NCBI GenBank assembly: GCA_039989475.1
Contig: JBDXHU010000009.1
Coordinates: 124,001-188,000 of the forward strand
From: JBDXHU01 sp039989475
Lineage (GTDB): Bacteria > Pseudomonadota > Gammaproteobacteria > Pseudomonadales > Halieaceae
Length of the DNA: 64,000 nucleotides
Reading direction: 5' to 3'
The notes below the pieces were generated by a model, which made no database searches, was not told the origin of the DNA, and saw only the letters and a list, made by a program, of their open reading frames with translations. The position numbers and the translations under genes are program-made. Of the stretch, positions 1-9,502 are shown one piece after another. Each line of letters opens with the position of its first letter. Position 1 is the first letter of the stretch.

Positions 1-476
1 AGCGATTGCAACAAGCCCTGGTTGCCCTTGATGCCACTGAGCCCGATGCCCAGCAGAATACTGAACAATACCGTGGCGGGCACTACATTGTTGGCCATGG
101 AACCGAAGGGGTTGGCCGGAATGTAGAGTGCGATCAGGTCGAATACCGGCGGCGACTCCACCAGGCTGCTGCTGAAAAACGAAGCCGACTCGCGGTCGGG
201 GAAGGCCAGCGGTACCGTGACCAATGTGATCACGCCTAATAATAACAACACACCCAGTGCCCACATCGCAGCGACCAGCAAGCCGCGGCTCTCTGACCAG
301 GAGATGCCGCCAAGGTTACCAACCAGGGAGACCACAATATAAGGCAGCACCGTCATCTGCAGCAGGCCGATAAAGATATCCCCGACCACCGAAAACGGGG
401 ACGCAAGTTCTCCCAGGAACAGGCCGGTAAGCACACCCAGCAAAAGCCCGAGGAGAATCTTCAGTGTAAAGGACAT
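1..476 (-). CDS. Dicarboxylate/amino acid:cation symporter, N-terminal part (runs off the window)
   Basis: The minus strand reads open from an ATG at 476 to the window edge, 158 codons starting MSFTLKILLGLLLGVL. It has alternating hydrophobic helices and conserved stretches such as GDIFIGLLQMTVLPYIVVS and PANPFGSMANNVVPATVLFS. These are typical of the sodium/dicarboxylate symporter family (TC 2.A.23: GltP, DctA, SstT), which import C4-dicarboxylates or acidic/neutral amino acids with Na+ or H+. Only the first helices are here; the substrate-binding hairpins would lie outside the window, so the substrate cannot be assigned. It diverges from the formate dehydrogenase operon with only 39 bp between the two starts. 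Confidence 0.85.
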   Translation of the reverse strand, partial: MSFTLKILLGLLLGVLTGLFLGELASPFSVVGDIFIGLLQMTVLPYIVVSLVGNLGGISWSESRGLLVAAMWALGVLLLLGVITLVTVPLAFPDRESASFFSSSLVESPPVFDLIALYIPANPFGSMANNVVPATVLFSILLGIGLSGIKGNQGLLQS

Positions 477-515
477 AGTTCGTCTTCTTCTGGGTAGATG
501 TTCTAGAATGAATAC

Positions 516-959
516 ATGATGGACAGAATTTCAGAAATTGCCACCAGTATGGCAGATCGCCCCGGCGCCCTGCTGCCGGTACTGCACGCCATCCAGGATG
601 AATTCGGCTATGTCGCGCCCGGCGCAGTACCGCATATTGCCCGCGCCCTGAACCTGTCCCGGGCCGAGGTGCACGGGGTCATTTCCTTCTACCATCTCAT
701 TCGCACCGAACCACCCGGCAACAAGGTGGTCTACCTGTGTCGGGCAGAGTCCTGCCAGGCCGCCGGCGGGGTAGCGCTGGAACAACACGCAAAACAGAAA
801 CTGGGCATCGATTACCACCAGACAACTGCGGACGGCGAGGTCAGCCTGGAACCGGTCTACTGCCTCGGTAACTGCGTCTGCTCGCCCTCGGTGATGGTGG
901 GCGACAAACTCTACAGCCGGGTCAATCCCGACAGCTTCGACGACTTGATTGACTCATGA
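516..959 (+). CDS. fdsG: NAD-dependent formate dehydrogenase gamma subunit
   Basis: This 147-residue NuoE-like protein is the small [2Fe-2S] subunit of the soluble, molybdenum-dependent FdsABGD formate dehydrogenase (formate + NAD+ to CO2 + NADH). The four cluster ligands are visible as Cys75, Cys80, Cys116 and Cys120 in the thioredoxin-like domain, with the NuoE helical segment (ALLPVLHAIQDEFGYV) before it. The start is the first of two adjacent ATGs (516 and 519). Its stop overlaps the start of fdsB by 4 bases (ATGA). The subunit passes electrons between the FMN of FdsB and the iron-sulfur chain. The assignment to Fds rather than to complex I rests on the following fdsB, fdsA and fdsD genes. 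Confidence 0.93.
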   Translation: MMDRISEIATSMADRPGALLPVLHAIQDEFGYVAPGAVPHIARALNLSRAEVHGVISFYHLIRTEPPGNKVVYLCRAESCQAAGGVALEQHAKQKLGIDYHQTTADGEVSLEPVYCLGNCVCSPSVMVGDKLYSRVNPDSFDDLIDS

Positions 960-2473
960 ATAGCCGTGTCTTTGTCCCCGCCGATTCCACCGCCAGGTCA
1001 CTGGGCGCAGATGATGTGGCGCAGGCGGTTGCGGAGCTGGGACAGGACGTCGAACTGGTACGCAACGGCTCGCGCGGCCTGTACTGGCTGGAACCGCTAC
1101 TGGAAATTGAAACCGCCCAGGGCCGCATTGGTTTTGGACCCGTTAACGACACGCAGATTGCAGACTTGTTCAAGGACGGCGTTCCCGACGCCTCACACCC
1201 CGACTGCCTGGGGCTGGTGGAGGAATTGCCTTACCTGAAAGATCAGCAGCGCCTGACCGCGGCACGGGTAGGCATTATCGATCCTCTGTCGATTGAGGAT
1301 TACTGCGCCCAGGGTGGATTTCGCGGCCTGGCCACGGCCCGCGAGCTGAAGCCTGCGGACATTGTCCAGATTGTTACCGAATCCGGCTTGCGCGGTCGCG
1401 GCGGCGCCGCCTTCCCCACCGGCATCAAGTGGCAAACCGTATTGGATGCAGAGGCCGACACTGACAGCGCGCTCCCGGATTATCGCGGGCAGAAGTACAT
1501 CATCTGCAATGCCGACGAGGGCGATTCGGGCACCTTCGTCGATCGCATGATTATGGAGAGTGATCCCTTCGTATTGATCGAGGGCATGGTCATTGCCGGC
1601 CTGGCAGTCGGTGCCGGCCTGGGCTATATCTATTGCCGGGCCGAGTATCCCCAGGCATTTAACACCCTGCAAACCGCGATCAACATCGCCGGCGATGCCG
1701 GCTACCTGGGCGACTTCCAACTGGAAGTGCGCAAGGCCGCCGGCGCCTATATTTGCGGCGAAGAAACCTCGATGCTGGAAAGTCTTGAAGGCAAGCGCGG
1801 ACTGGTGCGCTACAAACCACCGCTGCCCGCCATCAGCGGCTTTTTCGGCCAGCCCACGGTGATCAACAATGTCATCAGCCTGGCCAGTGTGCCGATTATT
1901 CTCGACCAGGGGGCCAGCCACTACCGCGACTTCGGCGTGGGCCGTTCCACCGGCACCTTAACAGTGCAATTGGCCGGCAACTGTGCGCGCCCGGGGCTGG
2001 TGGAAATTCCCTTCGGTATAAGCCTGCGGGAAGTATTGGAAGATTACGGTGGCGGCACTCGCTCCGGGCGACCGATCAAGGCGGTGCAGGCAGGTGGCCC
2101 GCTGGGGCCCTATATCCCGCCGGAAAAATTCGATACCGCACTGGATTACGAGGCCTTCAAGGAGATCGATGCCATGGTCGGTCACGGTGGCATCGTGGTG
2201 TTCGACGACAGCGCGGATCTCGGCCATATGGCCCGCTTCGCCATGGAGTTTTGCACGGTGGAATCCTGTGGCAAGTGCACACCCTGCCGCATCGGTTCAG
2301 TGCGCGGCCTGGAAGTCATCGACAAAATACGCGGCGGTGAGGATGCCGATAATAATCGCATCCTGCTCAAGGACCTGTGCCAGACCATGATGGAAGGTTC
2401 ACTCTGCGCCATGGGTGGCATGACACCGCTGCCGGTGCTGAGCATCATGCAACACTGGCCGGAGGAGTTGTGA
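956..2473 (+). CDS. fdsB: NAD-dependent formate dehydrogenase beta subunit (FMN, NADH site)
   Basis: This 505-residue NuoF-like subunit has an N-terminal thioredoxin-like extension of about 120 residues. The FMN/NADH-binding signature GRGGAAFPTGIKW lies at 147-159, the Rossmann-like region NADEGDSGTFVDR follows at around 190, and GAYICGEETSMLESLEG comes later. The [4Fe-4S] ligands are Cys438, Cys441, Cys444 and Cys484. It is the diaphorase half of the enzyme, where electrons from formate reduce NAD+. It starts inside the end of fdsG (ATGA overlap), and its TGA shares one base with the ATG of fdsA (TGATG). This indicates translational coupling of an equimolar complex. Confidence 0.93.
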   Translation: MNSRVFVPADSTARSLGADDVAQAVAELGQDVELVRNGSRGLYWLEPLLEIETAQGRIGFGPVNDTQIADLFKDGVPDASHPDCLGLVEELPYLKDQQRLTAARVGIIDPLSIEDYCAQGGFRGLATARELKPADIVQIVTESGLRGRGGAAFPTGIKWQTVLDAEADTDSALPDYRGQKYIICNADEGDSGTFVDRMIMESDPFVLIEGMVIAGLAVGAGLGYIYCRAEYPQAFNTLQTAINIAGDAGYLGDFQLEVRKAAGAYICGEETSMLESLEGKRGLVRYKPPLPAISGFFGQPTVINNVISLASVPIILDQGASHYRDFGVGRSTGTLTVQLAGNCARPGLVEIPFGISLREVLEDYGGGTRSGRPIKAVQAGGPLGPYIPPEKFDTALDYEAFKEIDAMVGHGGIVVFDDSADLGHMARFAMEFCTVESCGKCTPCRIGSVRGLEVIDKIRGGEDADNNRILLKDLCQTMMEGSLCAMGGMTPLPVLSIMQHWPEEL

Positions 2474-5343
2474 TGGAAAACTATTACCGCGTCGGTGCAG
2501 AACAAGACCTGGGCACTCCGGCCTCGCCGGGGACTGAACTGGTGACCGTGACGATTGACGGCCAGGCTATTGACGTGGCCGTGGGCACCTCGGTCATGCG
2601 CGCCGCCGCGCTGGCCGGCACACAGATTCCAAAGCTCTGCGCCACTGAAGACCTGGCCGCCTTTGGTTCATGCCGTCTGTGCCTGGTCGAGATTGAAGGG
2701 CGCCCGGGCTACCCCGCGTCCTGTACCACCGAGGTAGTCGCGGACATGGTGGTACACACCCAATCAGAGCGGCTGCAGCAACTGCGCCACAATGTGATGG
2801 AGCTTTATATCTCCGACCACCCCCTGGATTGTGCGCCCTGCCCGGCTAACGGTAACTGTGAGTTGCAGGATATGGCCGACCTTGTCGGCCTTGAGCAAGT
2901 CCGTTACGGCTTTGACGGCAGCAACCACAGTGAGCTGCCCACCGACACCAGCGCGCCCTACTTCCAGTTCGACCCCAGCAAATGCATTGTGTGTTCGCGC
3001 TGCGTGCGCGCCTGCGAAGAACAACAGGGTACCTTCGCACTGACCATCGACGGACGCGGCTTTGATTCCCTCATAGTCGCCAGCCAGGCCGATGACTTTA
3101 TCGATTCCGAGTGTGTGTCCTGTGGCGCCTGCGTCAAGGCCTGCCCGACCGCCACACTCCTGGAAAAAACCGTGATTGAACAGGGGCAACCGGATTCCGC
3201 CACAATCACGACCTGCGCCTACTGCGGCGTGGGTTGCTCCTTCCGTGTTGAATCCCGTGGCGACCAGGTGCTGCGCATGGTCCCCGACCGCAACGGTCAC
3301 GCCAACCATGGCCACGCCTGCGTCAAGGGCCGCTTCGCCTTCGGTTATGCCACCCACCCGGATCGCATTACCACGCCGATGATCCGTGACTCTATTGCGG
3401 ACGCCTGGCGAGAGGTTAGCTGGGATGACGCTATCGCGTTTGCCGCGACAAGGCTCAAGAGCATCCAGCAACAATACGGCCGCAAGTCCATTGGTGGCAT
3501 TACCTCCTCGCGCTGCAGCAACGAGGAAGTCTACCTGGTGCAAAAATTTGTGCGCGCCGCCATGGGCAATAACAACGTCGACACCTGCGCCCGGGTCTGC
3601 CACTCCCCCACCGGTTATGGACTCAAGACCACCCTCGGTGAATCAGCCGGCACCCAGGCCTTCGACTCGGTGATGCACTCCGATGTCATCATGGTGATCG
3701 GCTCCAACCCCACCGAGGCACACCCGGTGTTTGGCTCGCAGATGAAACGGCGCCTGCGCCAGGGCGCCGGGCTGATTGTGGTGGATCCACGGGCCATTGA
3801 CCTGGTGCAGTCACCCCACGTGCATGCTGACCATCACCTGCAATTGAAACCGGGCACCAATGTTGCGGTGGTCAATGCGCTGGCACACACCATCATCAGT
3901 GAGGGCCTGGAACAGCAGGACTTCATAGCCGAGCGCTGCGAACCGGAGGCCTACCAGGTCTGGCGCACATTCATCAGTGAGGAACGCAACTCACCGGAAG
4001 CCCTGGAGTCCGAAACCGGTGTACCGGCGGAAGAACTGCGGGCCGCCGCCCGACTCTACGCCTCAGCACCGAACGCGGCGATTTACTACGGCCTGGGGGT
4101 CACCGAGCACAGCCAGGGCTCCACCATGGTCATGGGTATTGCCAACCTGGCCATGCTCACCGGCAACCTCGGTCGCGAGGGCGTCGGCGTAAACCCCATG
4201 CGCGGCCAGAACAATGTGCAGGGAAGCTGCGATATGGGCAGCTTCCCCCACGAGTTGCCAGGATACCGTCATCTCTCACTGGAAGAACCGCGACAGATGT
4301 TCGAGCAGGAATGGCAGATTACGATTGATCCCGACCCCGGCTATCGCATACCCAATATGTTCGATGCCGCCGTCGACGGCGACTTCAAGGGCTGTTACAT
4401 CCAGGGTGAGGATATTGCCCAGAGCGACCCCGACACCCAGCATGTGCAGGCAGCCCTGTCCGCCATGGAATGCATTATCGTGCAGGACCTGTTTCTCAAT
4501 GAAACCGCCAAGTATGCCCATGTATTTCTACCGGGCTGCTCCTTCCTGGAGAAAGACGGCACCTTCACCAATGCCGAGCGGCGTGTCTCCCGGGTACGCA
4601 AGGTCATGGAGCCGCTATGCGGCATGGGGGAATGGGAAGTAACCGCAGCGCTGTCCGAGGCCATGGGCTACAAGATGCACTACGCCCACCCCTCTGAGAT
4701 AGCCGATGAGATTGCCCGCCTGACGCCCACCTTCAAGGGACTCAGCTATGACAAGCTGGACCAGCTCGGTTCTATCCAGTGGCCTTGCAACGACGAACAC
4801 CCCGAGGGCACGACCACCATGCACGTGGATGAGTTTGTGCGTGGCAAGGGCTTCTTCGCGCCCACGCCCTATGTCGCTACCGACGAGCGCAGCAACAGCC
4901 GCTACCCCCTGTTGTTGACCACCGGCCGCATTCTGTCCCAGTACAACGTCGGCGCCCAGACCCGACGCACCCACAACCAGGAATTTCACCGGGAAGACCT
5001 GGTGGAGATCCATCCCAGCGACGCCGAGACCCGTGGCATCAAGCATGGCAGCTGGGTAGGCATAAAGAGCCGTGCGGGCGAAACGGTGCTGCGCGCCGAC
5101 GTTACCGAGCGTGTGCAAGCCGGCGTTCTCTATACCACCTTCCACCACCCCGAGTCCGGCGCCAATGTGGTGACCACCGACAACTCCGACTGGGCCACTA
5201 ACTGCCCGGAATACAAGGTCACCGCGGTGCAGGCCTACCCGGTGTCAGAACCCAGCGACTGGCAAGCCATGTTCAAGCGCTTCGACCGTCAGCAGCAGGA
5301 CTTGCTCAAGGCCGGTCGCGGACAGGCAGAGCTGCCGGAATGA
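2473..5343 (+). CDS. fdsA: NAD-dependent formate dehydrogenase alpha (molybdenum catalytic) subunit
   Basis: This 956-residue catalytic subunit oxidises formate at a Mo-bis-MGD centre. Domains in order: a ferredoxin-like [2Fe-2S] domain (CATEDLAAFGSCRLC), an HPLDCAPCPANGNC cluster motif, two [4Fe-4S] motifs (CIVCSRCVRACEE and CVSCGACVKACPT), then the molybdopterin oxidoreductase module. That module begins at the CAYCGVGC cluster near residue 248, and the predicted Mo ligand is Cys376 in ARVCHSPTGYG. The C-terminal MGD-binding domain holds TTGRILSQYN. A longer reading from 2377 exists, but GGAGGAG at 2461 sits 5 bases before the ATG at 2473, and that ATG overlaps the fdsB stop, so 2473 is chosen. 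It overlaps fdsD by 4 bases. Confidence 0.95.
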   Translation: MENYYRVGAEQDLGTPASPGTELVTVTIDGQAIDVAVGTSVMRAAALAGTQIPKLCATEDLAAFGSCRLCLVEIEGRPGYPASCTTEVVADMVVHTQSERLQQLRHNVMELYISDHPLDCAPCPANGNCELQDMADLVGLEQVRYGFDGSNHSELPTDTSAPYFQFDPSKCIVCSRCVRACEEQQGTFALTIDGRGFDSLIVASQADDFIDSECVSCGACVKACPTATLLEKTVIEQGQPDSATITTCAYCGVGCSFRVESRGDQVLRMVPDRNGHANHGHACVKGRFAFGYATHPDRITTPMIRDSIADAWREVSWDDAIAFAATRLKSIQQQYGRKSIGGITSSRCSNEEVYLVQKFVRAAMGNNNVDTCARVCHSPTGYGLKTTLGESAGTQAFDSVMHSDVIMVIGSNPTEAHPVFGSQMKRRLRQGAGLIVVDPRAIDLVQSPHVHADHHLQLKPGTNVAVVNALAHTIISEGLEQQDFIAERCEPEAYQVWRTFISEERNSPEALESETGVPAEELRAAARLYASAPNAAIYYGLGVTEHSQGSTMVMGIANLAMLTGNLGREGVGVNPMRGQNNVQGSCDMGSFPHELPGYRHLSLEEPRQMFEQEWQITIDPDPGYRIPNMFDAAVDGDFKGCYIQGEDIAQSDPDTQHVQAALSAMECIIVQDLFLNETAKYAHVFLPGCSFLEKDGTFTNAERRVSRVRKVMEPLCGMGEWEVTAALSEAMGYKMHYAHPSEIADEIARLTPTFKGLSYDKLDQLGSIQWPCNDEHPEGTTTMHVDEFVRGKGFFAPTPYVATDERSNSRYPLLLTTGRILSQYNVGAQTRRTHNQEFHREDLVEIHPSDAETRGIKHGSWVGIKSRAGETVLRADVTERVQAGVLYTTFHHPESGANVVTTDNSDWATNCPEYKVTAVQAYPVSEPSDWQAMFKRFDRQQQDLLKAGRGQAELPE

Positions 5344-5552
5344 CCATCAACGCCGACAAGCTGGTGCGCATGGGTGAACAGATCACCGACAATATGCGTT
5401 ACACCGACGATGAAGCCGTGGTGGCCGCCAAGGTCGCCGAACATCTCGGCAAATTCTGGGACCCGCGCATGCAAGACGCTATTATCCGCTATGCAGCACA
5501 GGCCGACGCCGAGTTAAGCAAGACCCTGCGCGCTGCCATCGCGCTGCTATAA
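5340..5552 (+). CDS. fdsD: Formate dehydrogenase delta subunit
   Basis: This 70-residue protein follows fdsA with a 4-base ATGA overlap. It has the FdsD look: an N-terminal helix (KLVRMGEQITDNMR), then KVAEHLGKFWDPRMQDAIIRY. FdsD is a small accessory subunit present in the Rhodobacter and Cupriavidus Fds enzymes. The operon order here is G-B-A-D. The fdsC/fdhD sulfurtransferase gene that commonly lies between A and D is absent. The operon appears to end here; the next gene has its own ribosome binding site 40 bases on. Confidence 0.88.
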   Translation: MTINADKLVRMGEQITDNMRYTDDEAVVAAKVAEHLGKFWDPRMQDAIIRYAAQADAELSKTLRAAIALL

Positions 5553-5595
5553 ATCATTAAGCATGCAACTGCCTGCTTTAACCGGGAGAATAGAA

Positions 5596-6480
5596 ATGTT
5601 GAGAAGCCTTATTGTTGTGCTCGGCTTGTTGTTGGTCTCATGTGCTGACACAGTTGAAGATCCCGGCACAGGCGATATCAAGAGCAAGATTGGGAGCAAG
5701 AGTGAGAGTGAGAGCAAGAGTCAGGACTGGGTAGTCGACTTTCAGGATGACTTCGACTCCTTCAATGAGGACAACTGGCAAGACCAGCTACTCTGGGTCA
5801 ACAATGAAGACCAGTGCTATGTACGCGACGGTGCACACAATACCCGTGAAGTCAGCGATGGGACATTGAAACTCAGGGTCGTCAACATTGGCGAAAAACA
5901 AGCCTGCGACAATATGGACAAGCACGGCAAACAGCACCCGGATACGCAATATGTGGCCGGTCGCATCGCCTCAAAAAACCGTCAGGAATACACGCAGGGA
6001 AAATGGACCGCCAGATTGAGGACGCTGGGTAACGGTGAAAGCGGCATGTTCCCCGCCTGGTGGTTGCTGGGTGCGCAAAACAACGAACCGCCGGTGCAGG
6101 AGCCGGACGAGAACGTATGCTGGCCCATGACAGGCTCCGGGGAAATCGACATCTTCGAGCACAATGGCGAAGGTGGTGCCGACCACTATGTGGCACGCAT
6201 GATAAAAAACCTGGGGCATTGCGACGGTGGCGACTGGAAATCCATGATGCTGGTGATCGACGCCAGTCTGGATGACTACCACGAGTACTCGGTGGAGTGG
6301 CTGGGTGAGGACCTGGTTTATCGGCTTGACGGCGTCGAGGTCTATCGCAACGCCGGCCAGGCAGCCAGCTTCCCGGAGCCGATGTTCGCGATCCTCAACT
6401 ACGCCAAGATTAACGACTCACCCATGGAGGGCGAATGGGTGATGGAGGTCGACTGGGTAAAACACGAATACCAGCAATAA
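5596..6480 (+). CDS. GH16 family beta-glucanase, lipoprotein
   Basis: This predicted 294-residue lipoprotein has a lipobox (LLLVSC, Cys at about residue 17), then a short low-complexity Ser/Lys/Glu linker (KSESESKSQ), then a glycoside hydrolase family 16 domain. The catalytic EIDIFE motif is present: Glu183 (nucleophile), Asp185, Glu188 (acid/base). GH16 enzymes cut beta-1,3(4)-glucans such as laminarin; the exact substrate is not decided by the sequence. An upstream ATG at 5563 is in frame, but 5596 follows a GGGAGA site and puts the signal peptide at the very N terminus. Only 13 bases separate it from the GH3 gene, so the two likely form one beta-glucan unit. Confidence 0.88.
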   Translation: MLRSLIVVLGLLLVSCADTVEDPGTGDIKSKIGSKSESESKSQDWVVDFQDDFDSFNEDNWQDQLLWVNNEDQCYVRDGAHNTREVSDGTLKLRVVNIGEKQACDNMDKHGKQHPDTQYVAGRIASKNRQEYTQGKWTARLRTLGNGESGMFPAWWLLGAQNNEPPVQEPDENVCWPMTGSGEIDIFEHNGEGGADHYVARMIKNLGHCDGGDWKSMMLVIDASLDDYHEYSVEWLGEDLVYRLDGVEVYRNAGQAASFPEPMFAILNYAKINDSPMEGEWVMEVDWVKHEYQQ

Positions 6481-6493
6481 TCGCACGCCCGCC

Positions 6494-8314
6494 ATGAAGC
6501 AATACGCAGTTTCCCTGCTCTTACTGTTCAGCGCCCTTGGTATCGGCTGTGCGCCGCTGAGCACTGTCGATACTCGCCCCCGGGTGATCTGCAAGTGGGG
6601 TACGCAGCAATTCGACCTCTGTGAATACCACAGCTATGAGGCCATGGTCAGCGCCCTGCTGGCTGAGATGACGCTGGACGAAAAGATCGGCCAGATGACG
6701 CAGTCAGTCTGGCACAACGGCGTGTCGCCGGAGATCGTGGCCCGCGAGCGCATAGGGTCTATTATCCACACCGATGGACCGGCCCCGGGTGACACGGCGC
6801 TGGAGTGGATGGCGGTTTTCGACAACTTCCAGCGGCAGGCCATCAACACGCGCCTTGGCATACCGCTGCTGATCGGGGTCGACGCGGTGCACGGCCAAAA
6901 CACCTTCGATGGCGCCGTCATATTCCCGCACAACATCGGCATGGCCGCCACCCGCAACATGGACCTGGTGCAACGCGCGGCTGAGATCACCGCACTGGAA
7001 GTCGCGGGCACCGGGTTTAACTGGACCTTCTCACCCTGCATCGCCATGCCGCAACACGAGCACTGGGGTCGTGTGTATGAGGGTTTCTCGGAAGACCGGG
7101 AATTGACTATCGCGGCGACACGGGCATCGGTGCGGGGCCACCAGGGGGCCAGTCTTGCCGCCAGGAATACGATCGCCGCCACTGCCAAACACTACATCGG
7201 CGACGGTGCCACCGAGGGTGGCGTGGAAGGCGGTGACGCGATAATGAGCGACCAGCTCATGCGGGAGAGGTATCTGCCGCCCTACACTACCGCCGTCGAT
7301 GAAGGCGTCGCCTCGATCATGGTGGGCTTTAATTCCGTGAATGGTGTCAACATGCACCAGAACGGCCCGCTGGTAAACGGGGTGCTAAAGGGCGAACTGG
7401 GCTTTGAGGGGCTGGTGGTAAGCGACTGGAACGGCGGACTGCGCTTTGGCCCGGCGCACAGCGTGATCAACGCCGGCGTCGATATAGCCATGCAGCCGGG
7501 TAATCACGAGGAGTTCATGAGGGACCTCAAGGCATCCATCCTCGATCAGACCGTTGCCACCAGCCGCATTGATGACGCTGTCACAAGAATCCTGCGACTG
7601 AAATTTGAACTCGGCCTGTTTGCCGACCCCTTTGCCAAACAGGAATTTGCAGCATCAGTAGGTGCTGGCGAACACCGGGCGGTGGCGCGCCAGGCCGTGC
7701 GTGAATCGCTGGTGTTACTGAAGAGCGACAAGCAGGTTCTGCCACTTGATCCGGCCGCGAAAATCGCCGTGGTCGGCAGCCATGCCAACAATAGTGGACT
7801 GCAGAGCGGCGGCTGGACTATCCGCTGGCAGGGCCAGACTCACAACTATCGTGGCGCCACCACGATTCTCGAGGGCATAAGGGCCGTTGCCCCCGGTGTG
7901 GAGCATGCCGAGCGGGGCTGCTACCCGGGCATGAGCGCTGAGACCGCCGTGCTTGTGGTCGGCGAACAGCCCTATGCCGAGGGCAAGGGCGATACCGATC
8001 AACTGGCGATCAGCGATGCGCACAGGCAATTGATTCGTGGCTGCAAGCAACTCGGAAAAAAGCTGGTTGTCATTTTGATCTCCGGCAGGGTGCTGGCGAT
8101 CAAACCGGAACTGGATGCCAGCGATGCCTTTATCGCGGCCTGGCTGCCCGGCTCTGAAGGCGCCGGCGTCGCTGATTTCCTGTTCGCTGTGGATGGGTTC
8201 AAGCCAGTGGGCAAGTCGCCCTATGCCTGGCCTGCCGACCTGGCGGACTTGCCACTTGCCCAGGATGACGAGCGCGCCCTGCTCCCCTATGGCTATGGTC
8301 TCGAGGCGTACTGA
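6494..8314 (+). CDS. GH3 family beta-glucosidase, lipoprotein
   Basis: This 606-residue glycoside hydrolase family 3 protein has a lipoprotein signal (ALGIGC, Cys19). The N-terminal barrel shows MTLDEKIGQMTQ, IPLLIGVDAVHGQ, ATAKHYIGDG and GLVVSDWNGG, the last placing the nucleophile at Asp311. The C-terminal alpha/beta domain (VRESLVLLKSDKQVLPL onward, near 400) ends at YGYGLEAY. It resembles exo-beta-glucosidases of the ExoI/CelD type and would release glucose from oligosaccharides made by the GH16 enzyme just upstream. Surface or periplasmic anchoring of both enzymes fits shared substrate processing. No glucan transporter or TonB receptor is adjacent. Confidence 0.9.
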   Translation: MKQYAVSLLLLFSALGIGCAPLSTVDTRPRVICKWGTQQFDLCEYHSYEAMVSALLAEMTLDEKIGQMTQSVWHNGVSPEIVARERIGSIIHTDGPAPGDTALEWMAVFDNFQRQAINTRLGIPLLIGVDAVHGQNTFDGAVIFPHNIGMAATRNMDLVQRAAEITALEVAGTGFNWTFSPCIAMPQHEHWGRVYEGFSEDRELTIAATRASVRGHQGASLAARNTIAATAKHYIGDGATEGGVEGGDAIMSDQLMRERYLPPYTTAVDEGVASIMVGFNSVNGVNMHQNGPLVNGVLKGELGFEGLVVSDWNGGLRFGPAHSVINAGVDIAMQPGNHEEFMRDLKASILDQTVATSRIDDAVTRILRLKFELGLFADPFAKQEFAASVGAGEHRAVARQAVRESLVLLKSDKQVLPLDPAAKIAVVGSHANNSGLQSGGWTIRWQGQTHNYRGATTILEGIRAVAPGVEHAERGCYPGMSAETAVLVVGEQPYAEGKGDTDQLAISDAHRQLIRGCKQLGKKLVVILISGRVLAIKPELDASDAFIAAWLPGSEGAGVADFLFAVDGFKPVGKSPYAWPADLADLPLAQDDERALLPYGYGLEAY

Positions 8315-8395
8315 GCCGGCGACCGAATTAGTTTTCTATCCTGCCCTTAAGTAAGCGGCTATTATTAGTAACCCCAAACTCCGAGGAGATAAGTG

Positions 8396-9502
8396 ATGGA
8401 AAACGAAACAGTGCCCCTGGCCCAGCGCAAGGACGACACCATACGAGCGATGGAGGTGGTTATTCGCCTCGGCCTGGCCCTGGGACTCCTGGTCTGGTGC
8501 TTTGAGATCCTGCGCCCGTTTGTTTCCACGATTGTCTGGGCATTGATCATCGCCGCCGCCCTGTTTCCAGCCTACACCTGGTTCAAGGCCAAGCTGAAAA
8601 AGGGGCCGGGAATCGCCTCGGCGGTATTCACCGCCAGTATCCTGGTGGCAATGATGACCCCGACTTTTATGCTCTCCGGCACCTTGATCAGTACCGCCAG
8701 GGAATACGCTAACGAGCTCGAAGACGGCACCCTGAAAGTGCCCGCACCGCCAGAACGGGTCAAGGGCTGGCCGGTTGTCGGGGAAAAAGTCTACGCCGCC
8801 TGGCACCTCGCCAACACCAGCCTGGAAGATGCACTGGATAAATTCTCTGAACAGCTCAAGAGCGCGGCCCAGTGGCTGATCAAGACCGCCACCGGGGCGG
8901 GACTCGGCATCCTGCAGTTTGCCGTGGCGGTGATTATCTCGGGATTCTTCCTGGCCTACAGTGAGGGCGGAGGGGATTTCGCCCGCTTGCTGGGGCGGCG
9001 ACTGGCCGGCCCTCAAGGTGAAAAGTTTGCCGCTATAGCCTCCTCCACGGTACGCAGTGTTGCCCAGGGCGTACTCGGTGTCGCCTTTATCCAGGCCATC
9101 ATGGCGGGTATCGCCTTCATGGCAGCCGGGGTTCCCGGCGCTGGATTGTGGACCCTGCTGGTGCTGATTATGGCAACCGTGCAATTACCAACCGGCCTGA
9201 TATTGGTCCCCTCGATTTTCTACGTGGCCTCGGTGTCGAGTACCGGCGTCACAGTAATCTACGGCATCTGGATGGTCGTTGTGAGCCTGTCCGACAACGT
9301 GCTGAAGCCACTGCTACTAGGCCGCGGCAGCAGCCAGCCCATGGCAGTCATTTTCCTCGGCGCCATCGGCGGCTTCCTGCTCTCCGGCATTGTCGGCCTG
9401 TTCGTGGGCGCGGTGGTACTGGCACTGGGTTACGACCTGTTCACTCTCTGGCTGTATATGGACGAGCCCGAGAAACTGCCCGAGGAGTTGCAGGTTGACT
9501 GA
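8396..9502 (+). CDS. AI-2E family transporter (PerM-like membrane protein)
   Basis: This 368-residue integral membrane protein matches the AI-2E/PerM family: hydrophobic helix pairs near the N terminus, a soluble central segment (about 105-155), then a cluster of helices. The family signatures are GLFVGAVVLALGYDLF and SDNVLKPLLLGRGSSQP. Family members are variously linked to autoinducer-2 export or ion transport, so substrate assignment is unsafe. A GTG at 8393 precedes the ATG at 8396; the ATG has better spacing from GAGGAG. Its stop codon lies inside the start region of the following HlyD gene, so it begins a three-gene operon. Confidence 0.85.
   Translation: MENETVPLAQRKDDTIRAMEVVIRLGLALGLLVWCFEILRPFVSTIVWALIIAAALFPAYTWFKAKLKKGPGIASAVFTASILVAMMTPTFMLSGTLISTAREYANELEDGTLKVPAPPERVKGWPVVGEKVYAAWHLANTSLEDALDKFSEQLKSAAQWLIKTATGAGLGILQFAVAVIISGFFLAYSEGGGDFARLLGRRLAGPQGEKFAAIASSTVRSVAQGVLGVAFIQAIMAGIAFMAAGVPGAGLWTLLVLIMATVQLPTGLILVPSIFYVASVSSTGVTVIYGIWMVVVSLSDNVLKPLLLGRGSSQPMAVIFLGAIGGFLLSGIVGLFVGAVVLALGYDLFTLWLYMDEPEKLPEELQVD

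Noticed and set aside
2764..3603. 279-codon frame opposite fdsA
   Set aside because: Antisense shadow of a strongly conserved cluster-binding region.
8336..9184. 282-codon frame opposite the AI-2E gene
   Set aside because: Antisense to a well-supported gene; the translation is low-complexity Gly/Gln/His-rich and resembles no protein.
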